In this document: positions 1 through 5,380 of the stretch, piece after piece
How positions within the stretch are numbered: the stretch's first letter is position 1
Layout: every line of letters begins with the position of its first letter
NCBI GenBank assembly: GCA_964639525.1
Contig: CAZXDS010000174.1
Location: 1-6,968, forward strand
Length of the DNA stretch: 6,968 nt
Source of the DNA: CAZXDS01 sp964639525
Lineage (GTDB): Bacteria > Bacteroidota > Ignavibacteria > Ignavibacteriales > Melioribacteraceae
Reading direction: 5' to 3'
Position numbers and translations under genes: made by a program
The notes under the pieces: generated by a model
Told to the model about the DNA's origin: nothing
The model's database searches: none
Seen by the model: only the letters and a program-made list of their open reading frames with translations

Positions 1-1853
1 ATTATCACAATTAATAATGACAGAATTAAACTTATTATTTGTCCTTCAAGAATAAGCTGAGTAAATATTAAAGCCTTATATCCTGAACCTGCATAATTAA
101 GGGTTACACCGAGTTTGTTAAAATCGTTTTTGAATTTATCAATTTCGGATAGAGCGGAGTTAATTGCTTTCGAGTTATCGCTTTTTAACTGGAAAGTAAT
201 ATTTGCTTTTGTGTATTGTTCGTTAACAACTTTCCATAAATTGTCAGGATCGCCTGACATTTCGTAAAGAAGAAGATATTGTGCAACTAAGTTTTCTGAA
301 TTTGGAATTGTGTTGTACGCTTCTTTATCGGCGTGCATAACTTTGTTCATTCTTTTTAAGTAGTCTGCAAGCGAAAATGTGTTGCCCACAACTTGTAAAT
401 CTCCATCTACGGTTTTTTGCATTTTATCTACAAGTTTAAGTATTGCGGGATTCTTAAATGCATCTTTATTATTGCTGTCTAAAATTAAATTTAGCGTTGA
501 AGTTCCGCCGAAATGTTCGTTAATAAATTTATCGGTTAAAACAATATCGCTGTCTTTTTCAAATTTGTCGAGGAAACTTGAGTTAATCCAAACTTTGGTA
601 ATTCCAACAATAGAAATAATAACAATTATAACCGTTGCAATAAATGTGGAATATTTATGTTTGATTACAAATTCGGCAATTCCGTATGCAACTTGGTCGT
701 TCTGCTCATCGCTGCCTTTATTTTTTTTCTCTTTAAATTTTGGTAAACCAAATACCATTATGCCTGCCGGAATAAGAACTAAGGAGAAAAGCATTGCAAC
801 CATTACACCGAAAGCCGTGAAAATACCGAAATACTTAATCGGGTAAACTTGTGATGTAAGCAGCGAAATAAAACCGACTGCAGTGGTAACCGAAGTCATA
901 ACTACCGGTGACCACATATTTTTAATCATGTTTTTTACAGCGTCAATTTTTGTAGTATCGGGATGTTTTCGCATGTAAAGATGCAGATGACTGTACAGAT
1001 GAATTCCGTCGGCAACGCCAATGGCAATAAGCATAACGGGAATCATTGTCGAAACGGCATAAATTGGGATGTTGACTGCAGCCATTAATCCGAATGCCCA
1101 AATTGTACTGAAAAATACAACCATCAAAGTTAATATTGTACTTTTAACACTTCTTAAAGTAAGATAAAGTACAAGTGCAATTACTAAAAGAACTATCGGC
1201 ACCATTTTTTTCATATCAGCCGGGCCAAGCAATGCCATAGTTCCTTCTACAATCGGGCGACCCGCTACATAAATTTTGTTGTTTTTTGTTTCTAATTTTT
1301 TTGCTGTTGATAATATTTTCTGATAAAATTGCTGCGTAAAAACATTGTCGTTTATTCCTGCAATAACTACGGTAACGGTTTCATCCGTTGAAACCAGTCT
1401 GCCGAAAATCATTTCGTTCGATTCGACTCTTTGTTTTAATTGTTTGAGTTTCTCTTTTGTTTTCGGAACCTTTTTGAAAAATGCTTTTACGTCCATTCCG
1501 TCTTCGGTGCCTACAATATTATCGGCGGTATAAAGTGAGGTAACGTCTGCTTTTTCAATTTCCTTGAATTTTTGAAGTTCTTTTGTAAGTTTTTTTACAA
1601 TACTTAAAGTTTCGTAATTGTAAACTCCATTTTTATTTTCAACGGCAATAATAATTCCGTCTTGAATATTAAACCATTTTTCAGCCTTATCGCTATAAAT
1701 AAATGCGGGATGATCTTCGGGCATGTATTTATCGAGATTTGTTTCCATTCGTGTGTTTTCCTTCATCGGAAAAATAAACAGAACGGTTATTACGAGAATT
1801 GCTCCTAAAACGAGATAGGGAACTTTCAGCAGTTTATTTAACATCTTTTCCAT
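1..1853 (-). CDS. RND-superfamily (MMPL/HAE-type) exporter, 3' end cut by window edge
   Basis: Inner-membrane transporter of the RND superfamily, expected to export lipidic or hydrophobic substrates using the proton gradient; the substrate cannot be read from the sequence. I translated 617 codons from the ATG at 1851-1853 with no stop or frame break. TM1 spans about residues 10-28. A periplasmic loop follows, opening with NLDKYMPEDHPAF (about 39-51), a pattern usual just after TM1 in HAE-type members. TM2 to TM6 lie at about 218-370 and contain IGVADGIHLYSHLH with Asp282, matching the acidic TM4 motif of MMPL proteins. TM7 is about 400-420, then a second periplasmic loop, and the window ends at the start of TM8. 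Some 150-180 residues (TM8-TM12) are probably missing. The start touches the stop of the cytochrome gene upstream, so the two are co-transcribed. A further internal ATG at codon 4 is possible. Membership in RND is secure; the subfamily (HAE3-like) is inference. Confidence 0.93.
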   Translation of the reverse strand, partial: MEKMLNKLLKVPYLVLGAILVITVLFIFPMKENTRMETNLDKYMPEDHPAFIYSDKAEKWFNIQDGIIIAVENKNGVYNYETLSIVKKLTKELQKFKEIEKADVTSLYTADNIVGTEDGMDVKAFFKKVPKTKEKLKQLKQRVESNEMIFGRLVSTDETVTVVIAGINDNVFTQQFYQKILSTAKKLETKNNKIYVAGRPIVEGTMALLGPADMKKMVPIVLLVIALVLYLTLRSVKSTILTLMVVFFSTIWAFGLMAAVNIPIYAVSTMIPVMLIAIGVADGIHLYSHLHLYMRKHPDTTKIDAVKNMIKNMWSPVVMTSVTTAVGFISLLTSQVYPIKYFGIFTAFGVMVAMLFSLVLIPAGIMVFGLPKFKEKKNKGSDEQNDQVAYGIAEFVIKHKYSTFIATVIIVIISIVGITKVWINSSFLDKFEKDSDIVLTDKFINEHFGGTSTLNLILDSNNKDAFKNPAILKLVDKMQKTVDGDLQVVGNTFSLADYLKRMNKVMHADKEAYNTIPNSENLVAQYLLLYEMSGDPDNLWKVVNEQYTKANITFQLKSDNSKAINSALSEIDKFKNDFNKLGVTLNYAGSGYKALIFTQLILEGQIISLILSLLIVI

Positions 1854-2351
1854 TTAATTACTCTTATTTTTGTTTGAATTATTCTTAATTAATTTTGGGA
1901 AACGTTCTGCAGCATATTTTGAATGGCAGTTCATGCAGGCATTTAGCATTTCGCCATATATTTTTGTGCTTTTATTTGGTTTGTTAACCTTTAACGTTTC
2001 AGAAAGTTTTTTTGCTTTTTTGTGAAATGCTTTATCCATTTGTATAAAACCAACAGGTAAAAATGATTTTAATTCTTTGAGTTCGTTTCTACTAAGTTTT
2101 GATTTTAGAATAAAACTATTGTGAATATTTAAGGCAATTTTAGACGCTTTTGTAGTTTCTCCCTTTGCAATTAAACTAACAAGCGATTGCATTGCGCTAT
2201 CTATATGCACCATTTCCTGAATTAGAAGCAGTTTGTATTTTGCGGGAATATCAATTTTACCGGTAGCACGAAGTCGTTTTCCGGTTTGCGGAAAAACGTC
2301 CGTTAAACTAATCAGCATTACCGCTAATATAATGTATATTGTTTTTTTCAT
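1854..2351 (-). CDS. Secreted class II cytochrome c (cytochrome c'-like) with C-terminal CxxCH
   Basis: Small periplasmic haem protein of 165 residues. It has a Sec signal peptide (MKKTIYIILAVMLISLTDVFPQ, about 1-22, hydrophobic core 5-16), then a largely helical body. A single haem motif, CMNCH (139-143), sits near the C-terminus and is followed by SKYAAERFP. One CxxCH in the last helix of a four-helix bundle is the hallmark of class II cytochromes c, and the mature length of about 143 is close to that family. The first helix (about 36-60) offers Met47 and His49 as possible sixth haem ligands; I cannot tell whether the haem is five- or six-coordinate. The gene is the first of a two-gene operon with the exporter and shares no overlap or gap with it. 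It is preceded by GAGG, five bases before the ATG. A copy of the TetR operator lies 15 bases upstream. The physiological role is unknown: electron transfer, or binding of NO or another gas, are both possible. Confidence 0.85.
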   Translation of the reverse strand: MKKTIYIILAVMLISLTDVFPQTGKRLRATGKIDIPAKYKLLLIQEMVHIDSAMQSLVSLIAKGETTKASKIALNIHNSFILKSKLSRNELKELKSFLPVGFIQMDKAFHKKAKKLSETLKVNKPNKSTKIYGEMLNACMNCHSKYAAERFPKLIKNNSNKNKSN

Positions 2352-2356
2352 CGTAA

Positions 2357-2360
2357 CCTC
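2357..2360 (-). promoter_or_regulatory. Shine-Dalgarno (GAGG) of the cytochrome gene
   Basis: On the minus strand GAGG lies five bases before the ATG at 2349-2351. It is the clearest Shine-Dalgarno in the window: the other genes have none or only weak purine runs, as is usual in Bacteroidota relatives. It supports the chosen start. Confidence 0.6.
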
Positions 2361-2365
2361 ATTAA

Positions 2366-2385
2366 GTTAGTTAATGTTCACTACT
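2366..2385 (-). promoter_or_regulatory. Second TetR operator, upstream of cytochrome-RND operon
   Basis: Plus-strand GTTAGTTAATGTTCACTACT matches the near-palindrome in front of tetR at 17 of 20 positions. It sits 15 bases upstream of the cytochrome start codon, between it and a possible -10/-7 element (TATAAAG, minus strand, 2384-2390). No convincing upstream box was found for that promoter. Bound repressor here would block transcription initiation of the operon. The right arm is less symmetrical than in the tetR copy, which may mean weaker binding. The match is seen directly; the regulatory link is inference from position. Confidence 0.75.
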
Positions 2386-2403
2386 TTATATTGTAGAATA
2401 AAA

Positions 2404-2420
2404 CTCACATAAAAAGTGAG
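2404..2420 (-). terminator. Possible weak terminator after tetR
   Basis: On the minus strand CTCAC, a 7-base loop and GTGAG form a 5-bp stem followed by TTTTATT, starting 12 bases after the tetR stop. The position and T-rich tail suit a weak intrinsic terminator separating tetR from the cytochrome operon. The stem is short, and the same bases could instead be part of the cytochrome promoter region. Confidence 0.3.
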
Positions 2421-2431
2421 CATTGTTAATA

Positions 2432-3007
2432 TTATTTTTTTAGTAATTTGTCCAACTCAGCCAATAAATTTTCACCTTCTTTTAAGATGTTAAAGTTGTT
2501 ATTGTTAAGTTCCCATTTTTTTACAAGAAACCGCAACGAACCGATGATAAGCACCGCAATATATTTTTTATCAACATCATTTCGTAATTCACCGTTTTTT
2601 TGTCCTTCGTCAATAAGCGTAAGTAATATATTCTCATTCATGTTAAGAATTTCAAGAATTTTTTTGGACAGTACTTTTTCATTCTTAAAAATTTCTTCTG
2701 CAAATATTACTGCAACAAGCGAAGGTGTTTCGGCAAATTTGGTATAATAACCAATTAATAATTTATGAATTTTATACCACGAACTGCCGCTGTCGTTCTG
2801 AATAGCTTTTGTTGTTTTAAGAACCATATTTTTAAAATTATCGAGAAGATGAATTAAAATATCCGCTTTGCTTTCAAAGTGCCTGTAAATTGCCGGTTCG
2901 GAAATATGAATTTCTTTCGAAAGATTTTTTATCGTTAGTCCTTGAATACCTTTTTCGGATATCAAGTTTATTGATGCCGTAATTATTTCTTCTTGTCTTT
3001 GTGTCAT
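2432..3007 (-). CDS. TetR/AcrR-family transcriptional repressor
   Basis: DNA-binding regulator of 191 residues, a normal TetR-family length. The N-terminal domain is typical: RQEEIITASINLISEKG (4-20) forms helix 1, and the helix-turn-helix falls at about 24-43 with the recognition segment ISEPAIYRHF (35-44), followed by ESKADILIHLL. The remaining 130 residues are the helical ligand-binding and dimer domain, which is too variable to name a ligand. The ATG at 3005-3007 lies just before the conserved N-terminal helix, with no better upstream start and no Shine-Dalgarno. A strong promoter with an operator overlapping its transcription start lies directly upstream, so autorepression is very likely. 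The next genes on the same strand are the cytochrome and the RND exporter, with a second operator between, which makes this the local regulator of that efflux operon. Confidence 0.95.
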   Translation of the reverse strand: MTQRQEEIITASINLISEKGIQGLTIKNLSKEIHISEPAIYRHFESKADILIHLLDNFKNMVLKTTKAIQNDSGSSWYKIHKLLIGYYTKFAETPSLVAVIFAEEIFKNEKVLSKKILEILNMNENILLTLIDEGQKNGELRNDVDKKYIAVLIIGSLRFLVKKWELNNNNFNILKEGENLLAELDKLLKK

Positions 3008-3020
3008 TCTAAATGTTATA

Positions 3021-3040
3021 GTTAGTTAATATTCACTAAC
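3021..3040. promoter_or_regulatory. TetR operator overlapping tetR transcription start
   Basis: GTTAGTTAATATTCACTAAC is a 20-bp near-perfect palindrome: the arms GTTAGT and ACTAAC match, as does the AATATT core, with one mismatched symmetric pair (T7 with C14). It begins right after the -7 box of the tetR promoter, so it covers the expected start of transcription, and it ends 13 bases before the ATG. Size, symmetry and position are those of a TetR-family operator, and a 17/20 copy occurs before the cytochrome gene. Confidence 0.85.
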
Positions 3041-3071
3041 CAAAGATATGTTTTTTTTGCCGGTTTGTCAA
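3041..3071 (-). promoter_or_regulatory. tetR promoter (TTGACA-N17-TATCTTTG)
   Basis: On the minus strand TTGACA (3066-3071) and TATCTTTG (3041-3048) are separated by 17 bases. This is at once a good sigma-70-type promoter and an exact match to the Bacteroidetes pattern TTG-N20-TAnnTTTG. The operator follows immediately downstream. Confidence 0.8.
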
Positions 3072-3125
3072 ATAAAAAAAATTACCGTCTCAATTTCCTC
3101 AAAACAACAAAGCATTGCAGTCGAT

Positions 3126-3150
3126 TTTTCTCTACGAATAATAGAGAAAA
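3126..3150. repeat. Stem-loop TTTTCTCTA / TAGAGAAAA
   Basis: Perfect 9-bp arms (3126-3134 and 3142-3150) with a 7-base loop. It occupies the place of the central hairpin in what looks like a diverged first unit of the downstream array: the flanks AACAACAAAGCATTGC before it and GAGAAAA at its end resemble the array unit. It may be a decayed or alternative member. Confidence 0.5.
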
Positions 3151-3152
3151 GT

Positions 3153-3530
3153 CCAAAAAACAAAAGCATTGCCGGTTGACTTCAGTCAACAGATAAGAGA
3201 GAAAACTCCAAAAACAGCAAAAGCATTACCGTTGACTTCAGTCAACAGATAAGAGAGAAAACNNNNNNNNNNNNNNNNNNNNNNNNNNNNNNNNNNNNNN
3301 NNNNNNNNNNNNNNNNNNNNNNNNNNNNNNNNNNNNNNNNNNNNNNNNNNNNNNNNNNNNNNCCAAAAACAGCAAAAGCATTACCGTTGACTTCAGTCAA
3401 CAGATAAGAGAGAAAACTCCAAAAACAGCAAAAGCATTACCGTTGACTTCAGTCAACAGATAAGAGAGAAAACCCTAAAAACAGCAAAAGCATTACCGTT
3501 GACTTCAGTCAACGGATTGCGGGAAAACCC
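3153..3530. repeat. Tandem 55-56-bp repeat array with central hairpin
   Basis: Five visible units start at 3153, 3208, 3363, 3419 and 3475, with an assembly gap between the second and third. Units begin CCAAAAACAG, carry a perfect hairpin GTTGACTTCAGTCAAC (7-bp arms, 2-base loop) and end GAGAGAAAAC. Hairpins are at 3175-3190, 3231-3246, 3386-3401, 3442-3457 and 3498-3513. The period is exactly 56 bp in 3363-3530 and 55 for the first unit. The three central units are virtually identical, which implies recent expansion or homogenisation. The first unit reads GCCGG before the hairpin instead of ACC. The fifth has a changed tail (CGGATTGCGGG) that extends its arms to 9 bp. There are no unique spacers, so it is not a CRISPR array. 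No function is known to me. Confidence 0.9.
3263..3362. other. Assembly gap of 100 N inside the repeat array
   Basis: Exactly 100 ambiguous bases, a conventional placeholder for a gap of unknown length. Units on the two sides are out of phase by the gap (99 bases from the expected start of the next unit is not a multiple of 56), so the true length is almost certainly different and the copy number is unknown. Confidence 0.95.
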
Positions 3531-3643
3531 CTACCCACACGGGCTTTCAGCCCAAAAGAAAAACACTACAGTTTGTAAAATGTGGCTGAAGCCCAAGTTA
3601 TATTTAAATACTTAAACCGTTGCATAAATGCAACGGAAATGAA
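3475..3643. repeat. Composite repeat copy A: array unit plus hairpin-rich spacer
   Basis: A higher-order unit made of one array unit with the variant tail GATTGCGGGAAAACCCC, then GGGCTTTCAGCCC (3541-3553), a TACAGTTTGTA segment, GGCTGAAGCC (3584-3593) and CCGTTGCATAAATGCAACGG (3617-3636) followed by GAAATG. The two GGCT hairpins can alternatively pair with each other (3541-3552 with 3584-3594, one bulged base), giving a larger stem-loop. Copy B at 3721-3884 has the same order of elements. Intervening bases are far more diverged than the palindromes and their flanks. Confidence 0.8.
3617..3636. repeat. Palindrome CCGTTGCATAAATGCAACGG, copy 1
   Basis: Perfect 9-bp arms with an AA loop, followed by GAAATG. 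It is identical to the copy at 3860-3879. The outer part CCGTTG...CAACGG is shared with the fifth array hairpin (3496-3515), which has ACT-TC-AGT inside instead of CAT-AA-ATG. Confidence 0.9.
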
Positions 3644-3661
3644 TAAATCAGTTCCAATTTT

Positions 3662-3776
3662 CTTAAAAAACAGCAAAAGCATTGCCGGTTGATTTCAGTC
3701 AACAGATAAGAGAGAAAACCCTAAAAACAGCAAAAGCATTACCGTTGACTTCAGTCAACAGATTGCTGGAAAACCC
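3662..3776. repeat. Second block of the 56-bp repeat, two units
   Basis: Units at about 3662-3720 and 3721-3776 carry hairpins at 3688-3703 and 3744-3759. The first reads GCCGG before the hairpin, like unit 1 of the main array, and has a C-to-T change (GTTGATT), which still pairs as a U-G wobble in a plus-strand transcript. The second has the variant tail GATTGCTGG and leads into composite copy B. Confidence 0.85.
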
Positions 3777-3884
3777 CACAAACCCCTAAGCTTAAGCCCA
3801 AAAAAAACGCTGTAGTTTTTAAATGTGGCTAAAGCCGTGTGCTGCTTTAAATTGTTCACCCGTTGCATAAATGCAACGGAAATG
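3721..3884. repeat. Composite repeat copy B
   Basis: Same order as copy A: array unit, GATTGCTGGAAAACCCC, GCTTAAGC (3790-3797) in place of GGGCTTTCAGCCC, a CTGTAGTTTTTA segment, GGCTAAAGCC (3827-3836) and the palindrome at 3860-3879 with GAAATG. The long-range pairing of 3790-3798 with 3827-3835 is kept at 8 of 9 positions. Together with copy A it shows duplication of a roughly 165-bp module rather than of single hairpins. Confidence 0.78.
3860..3879. repeat. Palindrome CCGTTGCATAAATGCAACGG, copy 2; half copy follows
   Basis: Identical to 3617-3636. A third, half copy, ATGCAACGG followed by AAAT, lies at 3962-3974 after a non-matching left side, so its left arm has been lost or replaced. Confidence 0.9.
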
Positions 3885-3944
3885 TTTGTCTTGCGATTTT
3901 CTCGTTTTGTCATATCGAGGCAAATGTTTTTCTTGCCGAGATAT
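3880..3944. repeat. Direct repeat and imperfect stem ATATCGAGGCAA / TTGCCGAGATAT
   Basis: Arms at 3912-3923 and 3933-3944 are complementary at 10 of 12 positions around a 9-base loop. In addition AAATGTTTGTCTTGC (3880-3894) recurs as AAATGTTTTTCTTGC (3922-3936), 14 of 15 identical and 42 bases away, with the second copy spanning the loop of the stem. This segment separates the second full palindrome from the half palindrome. Confidence 0.65.
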
Positions 3945-4027
3945 CCCCATCGGTGTTTTGAATGCAACGGAAATTGAACAAATTGTACAGTTTAGCGAAT
4001 ACGGCTTTGCAATAACAAAACGCAAAA

Positions 4028-4095
4028 ACACCGTAGGTGTGAAATTATTGTAAAAAAGGAAAACAAAAGTAAAGGGAAAAAAACACCGTAGGTGT
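4028..4095. repeat. Two ACACCGTAGGTGT hairpins 55 bp apart
   Basis: Identical 5-bp hairpins with GTA loops at 4028-4040 and 4083-4095, each in the context AAAC before and GAAATTATT or GACATTATT after. The 55-bp spacing matches the period of the upstream array although the sequence differs. As with CCGTTGCATAAATGCAACGG, the hairpin is followed by a GAAAT-like motif in the first copy. Confidence 0.75.
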
Positions 4096-4186
4096 GACAT
4101 TATTAAAAACTCTACTTCCGTACAGATGTAAGTTGAAATAAGCGTGCAGCTTGCAAATACGTAACTCATTTGTAAAGAGAAGGGAC

Positions 4187-4269
4187 TTTTGATGACTTCA
4201 AAATCTAATGGAAATTTATTTTCAAAGTAAAACGAACCTTCCGCACAGGGTCCGGTGGACGGTTTGTTT
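4187..4269. repeat. Two further stem-loops, degenerate
   Basis: TTTTGA / TCAAAA (4187-4203, 5-base loop) and a larger imperfect inverted repeat AAACGAACCTTCC (4230-4242) with GGACGGTTTGTTT (4257-4269): 11 of 13 canonical pairs plus one possible G-U, 14-base loop. The larger arms can also give way to a small GTCC-GGT-GGAC hairpin. No coding sequence or RNA family that I recognise. Confidence 0.5.
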
Positions 4270-4322
4270 AAATTTATGGCGAAAACCAATCAGCGCAAAT
4301 TTTATATTGAGAACACACACTT

Positions 4323-4344
4323 AAGCCGACTCGAAAGTCGGCTT
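4323..4344 (-). terminator. Stem-loop AAGCCGACT / AGTCGGCTT, possible operon terminator
   Basis: Perfect 9-bp GC-containing arms with a TTCG tetraloop when read on the minus strand, 43 bases past the stop of the last gene of the 6220-4387 operon. That position fits a terminator, but the minus-strand tail is AAGTGTGT rather than T-rich, so it may be another member of the palindrome set or a 3'-end stabiliser. Read on the plus strand it is followed by T-containing sequence but has no gene to terminate. Confidence 0.5.
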
Positions 4345-4386
4345 TACCGTTTATCTGTTTTATAAATCGAATGAAAATAAAAAATA

Positions 4387-4887
4387 TCACCGGTTCTTTC
4401 GTGATTTGTAAATCTGTACACCAACCAACCCGCCGATAATTCCGAAAATGGAATTGGAAAGAAAATTGTTAACTATAATGGAAATGGCATAAAAAAGCGA
4501 AAACCCTGTTTTTGTAATATCATTAACCATTCCCTGCATCATATTTGTTATTTGCTGTTTCATAGCAGCATCAATCGGGAAATCGGCAATAAATTTCTGC
4601 ATTTGCCCAAATGTAGAAACCAAATCGTTTGAATGAGCGATGTAAGTTATTAGAATATCAAATGTTGTTCCAAACAATGCTGCAAAGATACCGGTCATTA
4701 AACCGATTACAACGCCTTTGCTCATCAGCAGATTTTCATCTTCGCCGTTTGCCTTCTGATCAAGAAAAACCGCAAACACTGCTGCAGCGGGTAAAAGCAG
4801 ACAGCAAGCAAAATTTTTTAATAGCGGAACCGTGGTTAAAACACCGGCAGCAAAACCGGTTACAATGGAAGGTAAAAGTTTTTTCAT
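4387..4887 (-). CDS. Small multi-pass membrane protein of unknown function
   Basis: 166 residues, four or more hydrophobic segments: about 6-22, 26-42 (with Cys28-Cys29), 57-83 and 126-158. A polar stretch between the third and fourth (about 84-125) contains several Met and Gln residues (QQITNMMQGMVND). The C-terminus is basic (KSRKNR), probably cytoplasmic. The Gly-rich segment FGIIGGLVGVQIY near the end suits packed helices. Size and layout resemble small Bacteroidota membrane families such as DUF4199, but I see no diagnostic motif and do not assign it. The ATG at 4885-4887 directly follows the TAG of the DUF2085 gene, so the two are translationally adjacent, and no other start is needed. 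It is the last gene of the operon. Confidence 0.85.
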   Translation of the reverse strand: MKKLLPSIVTGFAAGVLTTVPLLKNFACCLLLPAAAVFAVFLDQKANGEDENLLMSKGVVIGLMTGIFAALFGTTFDILITYIAHSNDLVSTFGQMQKFIADFPIDAAMKQQITNMMQGMVNDITKTGFSLFYAISIIVNNFLSNSIFGIIGGLVGVQIYKSRKNR

Positions 4888-5370
4888 CTATTTCTTGGTT
4901 TTAATTTCGTAATATAATTTTTTTAAAGCATCGTAAAAATAAATAAATCCGACTGAACCTAAAAGAAGTCCGGTAATTAAAGCAATTGTTTTTGAGTATG
5001 GGTAAACTCCAATTGAATACAGCAAAACATCCAATGCCATTGGAATTCCGGCAAAAATAAAATATTTAATTTTAGGTTCGGTAATATTTACAATAAAAAT
5101 AAAAATTGCCGCCGAAATTAAAAATCCGAAATAAATTCCGGTACATCGGGCACAAACAAGTGTTGAATAACCGTTTATTGTAATCAGTTTGTGCGGATTT
5201 TGATGGCAGACAAGAGAATAGAATTTATCTAAAAACGGCAAAGCATAAGCAGCGTTGTTAAAAACGGGGATAATAAATTCAATTAAAAATCCGGCACACC
5301 AGATAATTATAAGGGAAAAAAGAATAATTTTTTGAAAAAATTTTAAATTAAAATTCGGCAGGTTTGTCAT
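4888..5370 (-). CDS. DUF2085 family membrane protein
   Basis: 160-residue inner-membrane protein of the DUF2085 family, recognised by its cysteine motifs: SLVCHQNPHK (52-61) and LVCARCTGIYFG (71-82), the latter nearly invariant in the family. Hydrophobic segments lie at about 12-36, 79-95, 101-121 and 127-147, with IPMALD (109-114) and TGLLLGSVG (133-141) also in conserved positions. The Cys and His residues (Cys55, His56, Cys73, Cys76) suggest metal binding or a redox role, but no biochemical function is established for the family as far as I know. It is ten bases downstream of the NHL-repeat gene and abuts the next membrane protein, so it is the middle gene of an operon. There is no Shine-Dalgarno before its ATG. 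Confidence 0.93.
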   Translation of the reverse strand: MTNLPNFNLKFFQKIILFSLIIIWCAGFLIEFIIPVFNNAAYALPFLDKFYSLVCHQNPHKLITINGYSTLVCARCTGIYFGFLISAAIFIFIVNITEPKIKYFIFAGIPMALDVLLYSIGVYPYSKTIALITGLLLGSVGFIYFYDALKKLYYEIKTKK

Positions 5371-5380
5371 TAAAGGTAAT

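Noticed and set aside
379..1533. Plus-strand frames at 379-846 and 1345-1533
   Set aside because: Antisense to the RND exporter, whose minus-strand frame is unbroken and has clear family features.
2448..2747. Plus-strand frame antisense to tetR
   Set aside because: Shadow of the TetR coding sequence; serine/phenylalanine-rich without any recognisable pattern.
3153..3776. CRISPR array
   Set aside because: Units are contiguous tandem copies with no unique spacers, the whole 56-bp unit is repeated, and no cas gene is present.
4230..4269. Riboswitch or known structured RNA
   Set aside because: The inverted repeat is imperfect, matches no class I know, and lies downstream of the nearby operon rather than in a leader.
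3755..4289. Open reading frames on both strands of the palindrome region (3755-3967, 3819-4289, 3871-4053)
   Set aside because: They run through hairpin repeats and several overlap each other; the translations show no domain, no coherent composition and no start signal. They are chance frames.
4629..4904. Plus-strand frame antisense to the small membrane protein
   Set aside because: The minus-strand gene has membrane segments and zero spacing with its operon partner; the antisense frame has no recognisable features.
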